Source: a virus. Taken from it: a stretch of 27,753 bases of DNA. The translations under genes were made by a program, and so were the position numbers. Positions 22,748 through 27,753 of this stretch are shown one piece after another; position 1 is the first letter of the stretch, and every line of letters starts with the position of its first letter. The notes beneath the pieces were generated by a model. The model did no database searches, was not told where the DNA came from, and saw only the letters and a list, made by a program, of their open reading frames with translations. The stretch spans positions 1 through 27,753 of IMG/VR virus record IMGVR_UViG_3300017773_000100. One strand, 5' to 3'.

Positions 22748-23529
22748 TTGATCCAATAACAGGGGGAGTATTAGCACTTCAAGCAGGAGCAGGAATTTAC
22801 CAAATGTATAAAGGTAATAAGTTAGCTAAAGAAGCTGAAGCTATGCGACAGGACTATAAAACTCCTCAAGTAATAGAAGACTCTTTAACTAATGCTCAGA
22901 TAAGAGCCTTAGAGGGTATGCCAGCAGCTATGAAAACTCAGTATTTGGAAGAGCTACAAAAATCAAGTCAATCAGGTATTAATGCCTTAAAAGACAGGAA
23001 GGCAGGTATTTCTGGTGTAGAAGGCATTCTTAGAAACGAGCAAAAATCTTTAATGGATTTAGCATCCCAAGATGCAAGCATGAGGCAAGCTAATCAAAAT
23101 AACTTACAAGGTGTTCAGCAGAACGTAGCAGGTTATAGGGATAGAGAATATGATATAAATGTTTTACAGCCTTACATGGCTAAATTAGGTGCAGCAGAAG
23201 CTATGAAGGGAGCAGGTCTTCAAAATGTAGGAACTGTTTTAGGTTCTTCTGCTGAGATGTCTCAAAACAGACGATTGTTAAATGACATATACGGTCAGAA
23301 TAAAAATAATCCTACTCAGAACCAACTTGACCCGTATATTGGTCAGAATTTATTATTAGGAACAAACACTTATGCGACTGGGAGTCCTTATAACACTTAT
23401 ATGCCTCAGAATCAAAATTTTTACCAAGGAACGGGTGGTTTTGGAGACCCACAAGGTGTTTATAGTTCTTACACTAAAACAGGTAATCCAAATTTTTTAG
23501 CAACAACATCTGGACTTCTTAATAAGTAA
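22744..23529 (+). CDS. Probable internal virion (ejection) protein, 261 residues
   Basis: The N-terminus (MIDPITGGVLALQAGAGIYQMYKGNKLAKEAE) is a hydrophobic, Gly/Ala-rich helix followed by a charged helix, a layout common in the smallest ejected protein of podoviruses, such as the gp14-type of T7. Residues about 45-150 are Gln/Ala/Lys-rich helices (EELQKSSQSGINALKDRKAG, LRNEQKSLMDLASQDASMRQANQNN), and the last 80 residues are low-complexity Asn/Gln/Gly/Tyr sequence. There is no enzyme motif. It is the first of three consecutive large helical proteins after the tail genes, where podoviruses keep proteins packed in the capsid and injected with DNA. It overlaps the preceding membrane-protein gene by ATGA. 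Role inferred from position and composition. Confidence 0.6.
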   Translation: MIDPITGGVLALQAGAGIYQMYKGNKLAKEAEAMRQDYKTPQVIEDSLTNAQIRALEGMPAAMKTQYLEELQKSSQSGINALKDRKAGISGVEGILRNEQKSLMDLASQDASMRQANQNNLQGVQQNVAGYRDREYDINVLQPYMAKLGAAEAMKGAGLQNVGTVLGSSAEMSQNRRLLNDIYGQNKNNPTQNQLDPYIGQNLLLGTNTYATGSPYNTYMPQNQNFYQGTGGFGDPQGVYSSYTKTGNPNFLATTSGLLNK

Positions 23530-23536
23530 AATATAG

Positions 23537-23557
23537 TCACACATTTAGAATAAGAAA
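23537..23557 (+). promoter_or_regulatory. Conserved leader TCACACATTTARAATA-N5 before ATG, copy 2
   Basis: The 16 bases at 23537-23552 match 3185-3200 except for one A/G change, with identical 5-base spacing to the start codon (ATG at 23558). The element occupies most of the 28-base gap between two genes of the tail operon. An A/T-rich start signal is inferred. Confidence 0.5.
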
Positions 23558-25120
23558 ATGGCAACACCATCAGGATTAGGAGTATCAACAGGAATAGGAA
23601 AAGGAGAAGCACAAGTGTTTGCTCCTGTAAAAAGCGAATACTTTAAGAATAAAGCTAATCTTGCCCTTAAAGAAAAGGCTGCTCAACAGGAGGAGATGAA
23701 GAGTATTGGTAGTATGCCTGTGTGGGATAGAGATTTAGGGTTGTTTAATAAAAAACGTGAAGAACTTATTGCTTTTTCTCAAGATAATCATAGATCTTTA
23801 ATGGAAGGTGATTATGCTAAAAAAGCAAAATTTAATAGTATGATGGCAGGATTGGCTCAATTTGCAGCTAGTTCTAATGCTGCTCAAAAAGGTCATCTAG
23901 CAAATAAGGCAATAATAAATAAAAACGATACTAAAATATACTCAGGTAGTAAAGATGAAGAACTTGCTTTTGCTTCAGACCCTGGTAATTTCAATGTTCC
24001 TACCTTAAGGCAGAACTTTAATTCTGAAGAATTTTTAACAGACCTTAATAACTCAATAGCTAAATTAGATCCAAGATTTAAAGGATTTAACAAGCAAAAC
24101 ATTTCTGGAACAAATATGCTTATAAATAAATCTAGTGTTGATGAGCAGGATATTAGATCCCTTATAGATTCTAAAACAGCATCGTACTCTAAATTATACG
24201 GAGAAGATCAAGTCCAAGGTTGGATAAAAAATTCAGGTACAGATTTATTTGCACAAGGACAAGCATTTTCTAAAACAGGAGAGAAGGCTATCCAAGAAAG
24301 ACAAGGCAACGTATTTAATATTAACACAGGAGGTAAAGACGAGGAAAATCCTTGGGCTTTTAATGATGAAGTTACTGAAACCACTCTTAATACTCCATAC
24401 GGAGTAGATGCTATTAAAAATCCTGAAAACAAAAATAAAATTTCATATAATTCAGGAACAATTAAGCTTATAGGTCAAAAAGCTTTAAAAGATGATATAA
24501 AATTAAAAATAGATCTTCCGACTGGTTTTGTTCCTTTAGATGCTGCTTATTCTTCTAAAGAGACAAAAGATGGAAAACCAACAAAAATAAAAGGTTTAGC
24601 AACTAGAGGGGAATTTTTTAACATTGAAGATTCAAGAAAGTCAATTAAATCATCAGATACTTGGATAATTCAATCATTTGCTATTTATCCAACATATCCA
24701 AAAGGCTACAAAACTTCAGAAAAAAACAGTTCTGTTGATATTTCTGGATTTCCAATAGGTCAAGAAGAGATAGATACTGAAAGGTTTAAAAAAGAATCTC
24801 CAAATGGTGTCAGCCATAATTTTTATGTTAAAGTACAAAATAAATATAAAGATGAACTTTTACTTCCTTTTTACAAAGCTGAAGACAGTATAATGCAAAA
24901 ATATAAAACGGATGAACAAAAAAAATATTTTAAACAATACAAGAAAGACACCAGAGAATATTTAATAAATAAACATAAAGCAGAGCCAAACTCAGGATGG
25001 GATCAAGCTTATTTTGATTTCACAGGAAAAGAAATTCCAACTAGTTCTACTACTAGTTCTACTAAAGGATCAGCAGCTAAAAAAGCAGCAGAATTATTAA
25101 AAAAATCCCAAAATAAATAA
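23558..25120 (+). CDS. Probable internal virion protein, 520 residues
   Basis: I recognise no catalytic domain. The N-terminal ~130 residues are helical (VKSEYFKNKANLALKEKAAQQEEMKSIG, LGLFNKKREELIAFSQDNHRS, then AGLAQFAASSNAAQKGHLANKAIINKN), starting with a flexible Gly/Ser-rich segment. The middle (about 290-410) is more beta-like (DIKLKIDLPTGFVPLDAAYSS, TWIIQSFAIYPTYPKG). The last residues are Thr/Ser-rich and then Lys/Ala-rich (GSAAKKAAELLKKSQNK), carrying a 12-base tandem duplication at 25040-25063. Position between two other putative ejected proteins and large helical content suggest cargo packed in the capsid. It begins after the shared 16-base leader and its stop is 8 bases before the next gene. 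It could also be a tail-knob component. Confidence 0.6.
   Translation: MATPSGLGVSTGIGKGEAQVFAPVKSEYFKNKANLALKEKAAQQEEMKSIGSMPVWDRDLGLFNKKREELIAFSQDNHRSLMEGDYAKKAKFNSMMAGLAQFAASSNAAQKGHLANKAIINKNDTKIYSGSKDEELAFASDPGNFNVPTLRQNFNSEEFLTDLNNSIAKLDPRFKGFNKQNISGTNMLINKSSVDEQDIRSLIDSKTASYSKLYGEDQVQGWIKNSGTDLFAQGQAFSKTGEKAIQERQGNVFNINTGGKDEENPWAFNDEVTETTLNTPYGVDAIKNPENKNKISYNSGTIKLIGQKALKDDIKLKIDLPTGFVPLDAAYSSKETKDGKPTKIKGLATRGEFFNIEDSRKSIKSSDTWIIQSFAIYPTYPKGYKTSEKNSSVDISGFPIGQEEIDTERFKKESPNGVSHNFYVKVQNKYKDELLLPFYKAEDSIMQKYKTDEQKKYFKQYKKDTREYLINKHKAEPNSGWDQAYFDFTGKEIPTSSTTSSTKGSAAKKAAELLKKSQNK
25040..25063 (+). repeat. Tandem duplication, 2 x 12 bp
   Basis: ACTAGTTCTACT occurs twice in tandem without a mismatch. 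The duplication is in frame and encodes TSSTTSST in the Ser/Thr-rich linker near the end of the 520-residue protein. A length-variable linker is a likely consequence. Confidence 0.85.
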
Positions 25121-25128
25121 GACATAAT

Positions 25129-27753
25129 ATGAATGAAGAATTTCTTAATCAGCTGTACTTAGAAACAGGAATGGAAAAAGAAGGAATTTCTGAAAGTCAA
25201 TTTTCAGAATTATTGCTAAATAACGAAGAATTAAGGACTACAACTTATGGAGAACTTGGTTTTGAGAAAGAAGGTGTTTCTATTGAAGATTTTAATTCTT
25301 TGTTAGGTTTAAAAAAAAAAGAACCTACTGCTTCAACTTTTTCGGATGGCGAATCACCATCGAAAGAGGTTAATGAAGAGGTTTCTAAGGAGGATGATTT
25401 TAGTGATGTAGTTTTTAAAGAGAATCCTACTCAAAAAGATCTTGAAGATTTTAGCAAGGTTGTATCTGATAAACAAAAAAAAGATAGTTTTAAACCAGTA
25501 GATCAAGATGTTTCTCCTGAGGAAAATATTTGGACTCCTAAAACTCCAGAACTAAAAAAGGTAGAAAAAAAGATAAGTGATTTTCAAAAATCTCCAGAAT
25601 ACAAAACAGGTTTAAGTGAAGATATAAAACAGATAGAATCTAAAGAGTTAAAAGGTGTTGATTATTTAACTATATTAGATGAAGAAGAATATACGGACAA
25701 TTTAGATTTAGGAGAATATAATTTTGCTAATTCTAATAATGTAGAAGATTTTATAAAAAACCAAAAAAGAGAAGTTTTTAAAAAAATAGGCTCAGATCAA
25801 CGCATTCAAACTATAGAAAATTACGCTACTGATATTGAAAATTCAGACCCTAGCTTTACAGATGAAGATGTATTAGAAATGGTTAACTCTAAGGAGTTGT
25901 CAGATATTAATAATTTTGGAATAAATAGATTACGGTTAGATGAAGATCAACAAAAAGAATACAAGGAAGATATATTAAGATTAACAGAATTAAAACAAAA
26001 TAAAAACAAGACAACAGAAGAAAAACTAGAACAATTCGATCTTAGTAAGAAAGTATCTAAATTAAGAGAAAATCAAGACAAGCAGTTTATTAATCCAGAA
26101 ACAGGGCAAATAGATGGTGCTGTTAAAAAAGAAGTTACAGATAAAGCTAAAGTATATTCTAAAGTTTTAAAAACAGATTACGAAAAGTTCTTAGATAAAT
26201 ATAAAGAAGAGTATTACAATATAAAAGGTATAGAAAAAGAGCTTAAAAGAGCTTTAGGTAAAGATGAAATACCTAGTAAGTTTGTGTATGATGCTGGTAA
26301 AAGTGGGTATTTTAGTCCTACAGATAACGAAGAAATCATGTCTGCTTATGCTGTTGGAGGCGAAGAGTTAGCTAAAAAATTAGAGTCTAATTTAAAGAAC
26401 GAAAGAAACAAAATTGAAAATCTTTATGCTGGTTTACAAACTTCAGAAAAAAACTTTATGGCTCTTAATAGAGCTTTGTTATTGAATGAAAATCCTGCTG
26501 CTGTTTCTAGAGGGTTTAAAATGTTAGAAGGAATCCCTATTTTACAAGGTGCAGGTGAAATATTAGTAGCAGGAGGTGAGGCTTTAGCAGAAACTGTAAC
26601 GGGAGATGAGATTGTAACCGATACGGATTACGCTAACACTATTGTTCAACTTGCTAATGAAACAGGAGTTAAGCTTACGGAAGAACAATACGATAGAAGT
26701 AAGTTAAATTTTAGAGAAAAACTAGGTGGTGCTATAGGTACTTCTTTACCTATGATGGCAGAGATAGCTTTTAATGTTCTTGTTACTAAAAACGCAGCAG
26801 CAGGTCTTAAAATTCCAGAATATATATCAAAAATTAAATACCTTCAAAAGAGTCCTAAATTAGCTAAATTTATAGGTCGGGCAATGGAGGCTACTACTCA
26901 GGCTATAGCTTTTGAATTTGCCGAAGGTGGTTCTCTTGCTATGGGTGCAGGTGAATATTACGGAGGTAAACTTGGGGAGAAATTAGTTTCAGCTATAACA
27001 AAAGGAAAAGGAGGTAAGTTCCTGTCTTTTATGGGTAAAGTTTTAGGGGCAGGAACAGCAGGAACAGCAGAAGAATATTCAGGTAATTTTGTAGATGAAG
27101 GATTTAAGCAAGGTTTTTTTACTAAGGAGCAATTTGAAAATACTTTTGGTAGGACTTATGACGAAGCTGTAGACAAGCTCCTTATTACAGCAGTCATGGC
27201 TACAACTATGTCTGGTGGTGCAGAATTAGGTAGTTTCTTACAGGACACTAAGGGTTATTATGAAAGATTAGGAAACACAGAAAATGTCACAGTATTAGAA
27301 GAGCTTATAGAGGCTAATAAAGAGTCTTCTTCATCTGAATCTAAAGGAGAAAGTAAAAATTTAGAATTAAAATTAAAGAAAGAAAAACCTGTAGGAGAAG
27401 AAGAGTTAGTTCCTTTTACTGAAGAAGTGGATCAAGACGGCAAGACTTTCTTAACTTCAGAAGGTGAAACTACAACCGAAAAAGCTATAGAAGAGAAAAT
27501 AACAGAGCCAACTCAAGAACAAATTCAGGAGGATATTGCTAATAATGATTTCGCTACTTTTAAATATGAAGACGAATCATCAGTACCTAAAGAATTAAAG
27601 GAGTACATAAGCTCTAAAGGATCTACTCAAGTAGGGAGAGGTTCTAGTAAAAAGAAATCTGTTAATGTTACCGTTCCTAAATCGTTAGCAAATTACCTCA
27701 ACTCTAAAGCAGAGGCATCTACACAACAAAGTAGTGAAACTACAACTGATACA
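25129..27753 (+). CDS. Giant internal virion protein, partial (5' 875 codons)
   Basis: The frame opens at 25129 (MNEEFLNQLYLETGM) and stays open for 875 codons to the window edge, so only the N-terminal part is here. Residues ~10-62 hold a duplicated short motif, GMEKEGISESQFSELL and GFEKEGVSIEDFNSLL. Residues ~70-440 are highly charged and helical. From about 500 to 720 comes an unusual Gly/Ala-rich amphipathic or hydrophobic region (GAIGTSLPMMAEIAFNVLV; AIAFEFAEGGSLAMGAGEYYGG; FMGKVLGAGTAGTAEEYSG; LLITAVMATTMSGGAELG), then acidic low-complexity sequence. This is like the large ejected proteins of podoviruses that cross or line the host envelope during DNA entry. Any enzyme domain, such as a peptidoglycan hydrolase, would lie beyond this window. 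Start chosen as the first ATG after the previous stop. Confidence 0.7.
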   Translation, partial: MNEEFLNQLYLETGMEKEGISESQFSELLLNNEELRTTTYGELGFEKEGVSIEDFNSLLGLKKKEPTASTFSDGESPSKEVNEEVSKEDDFSDVVFKENPTQKDLEDFSKVVSDKQKKDSFKPVDQDVSPEENIWTPKTPELKKVEKKISDFQKSPEYKTGLSEDIKQIESKELKGVDYLTILDEEEYTDNLDLGEYNFANSNNVEDFIKNQKREVFKKIGSDQRIQTIENYATDIENSDPSFTDEDVLEMVNSKELSDINNFGINRLRLDEDQQKEYKEDILRLTELKQNKNKTTEEKLEQFDLSKKVSKLRENQDKQFINPETGQIDGAVKKEVTDKAKVYSKVLKTDYEKFLDKYKEEYYNIKGIEKELKRALGKDEIPSKFVYDAGKSGYFSPTDNEEIMSAYAVGGEELAKKLESNLKNERNKIENLYAGLQTSEKNFMALNRALLLNENPAAVSRGFKMLEGIPILQGAGEILVAGGEALAETVTGDEIVTDTDYANTIVQLANETGVKLTEEQYDRSKLNFREKLGGAIGTSLPMMAEIAFNVLVTKNAAAGLKIPEYISKIKYLQKSPKLAKFIGRAMEATTQAIAFEFAEGGSLAMGAGEYYGGKLGEKLVSAITKGKGGKFLSFMGKVLGAGTAGTAEEYSGNFVDEGFKQGFFTKEQFENTFGRTYDEAVDKLLITAVMATTMSGGAELGSFLQDTKGYYERLGNTENVTVLEELIEANKESSSSESKGESKNLELKLKKEKPVGEEELVPFTEEVDQDGKTFLTSEGETTTEKAIEEKITEPTQEQIQEDIANNDFATFKYEDESSVPKELKEYISSKGSTQVGRGSSKKKSVNVTVPKSLANYLNSKAEASTQQSSETTTDT

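Noticed and set aside
1-27753. Defence system, CRISPR array, retron, diversity-generating element or integrase
   Set aside because: Both strands were read for reverse transcriptase, nuclease, recombinase and spaced repeats; none is present. The window is a virion-structure module.

Overview
This window is a stretch of a tailed double-stranded DNA phage genome: the packaging and virion-structure module. It most likely comes from a podovirus-type phage of a Bacteroidota (probably flavobacterial) host, of the crAss-like kind or a relative. The reasons are the gene order (large terminase, portal, scaffold-like, major capsid, fibre-like proteins, three small connector-like proteins, a ~1500-residue tail protein, a set of internal virion proteins), the absence of tail-tube, tape-measure or sheath genes, very AT-rich DNA, and start codons preceded by A/T-rich leaders rather than Shine-Dalgarno sequences. 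All convincing genes are on the + strand and use the standard code. Placement is from remembered family resemblance, not a search.

Layout. 1-950: an XRE-type helix-turn-helix gene, then four very small ORFs, the last three linked by ATGA stop/start overlaps and ending in a zinc-ribbon protein. 1087-2283: a 297-residue protein with two modules and a thrice-repeated PSVxxFLK tag, then a 99-residue unknown. 2335-3147: one gene (238 residues, beta-rich, virion-like) with its own leader and a strong terminator. 3206-5646: a small helical protein and TerL. 5697-10743: portal, acidic scaffold-like protein and major capsid protein, closed by a terminator directly after the capsid gene. 10769-12207: a small basic protein and a 360-residue unknown, closed by a third terminator. 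12246 to the end: a long tightly packed run without visible terminator, holding two fibre-like beta proteins, three connector-like proteins, a 1503-residue tail protein, a DUF1360-like membrane protein, and three likely internal (ejected) virion proteins, the last running off the window.

How it works together: TerL packages DNA through the portal into a procapsid built from capsid and scaffold proteins; the connector-like proteins and the 1503-residue protein close and extend the vertex as a short tail; the fibre-like proteins decorate head or tail; the proteins from 22744 onward are probably carried inside the virion and released on infection. Terminators after the 238-residue, capsid and 360-residue genes split the module into separately controlled units, and several genes share leader sequences upstream of their start codons, suggesting a phage-specific expression signal.

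I found no defence locus, CRISPR array, tRNA, IS element, integrase or retroelement. The best candidates for something undescribed are the repeated leaders, the tagged two-module protein at 1087-1980, the beta module shared by two virion-type proteins, and the conserved-looking membrane protein embedded in the tail operon.
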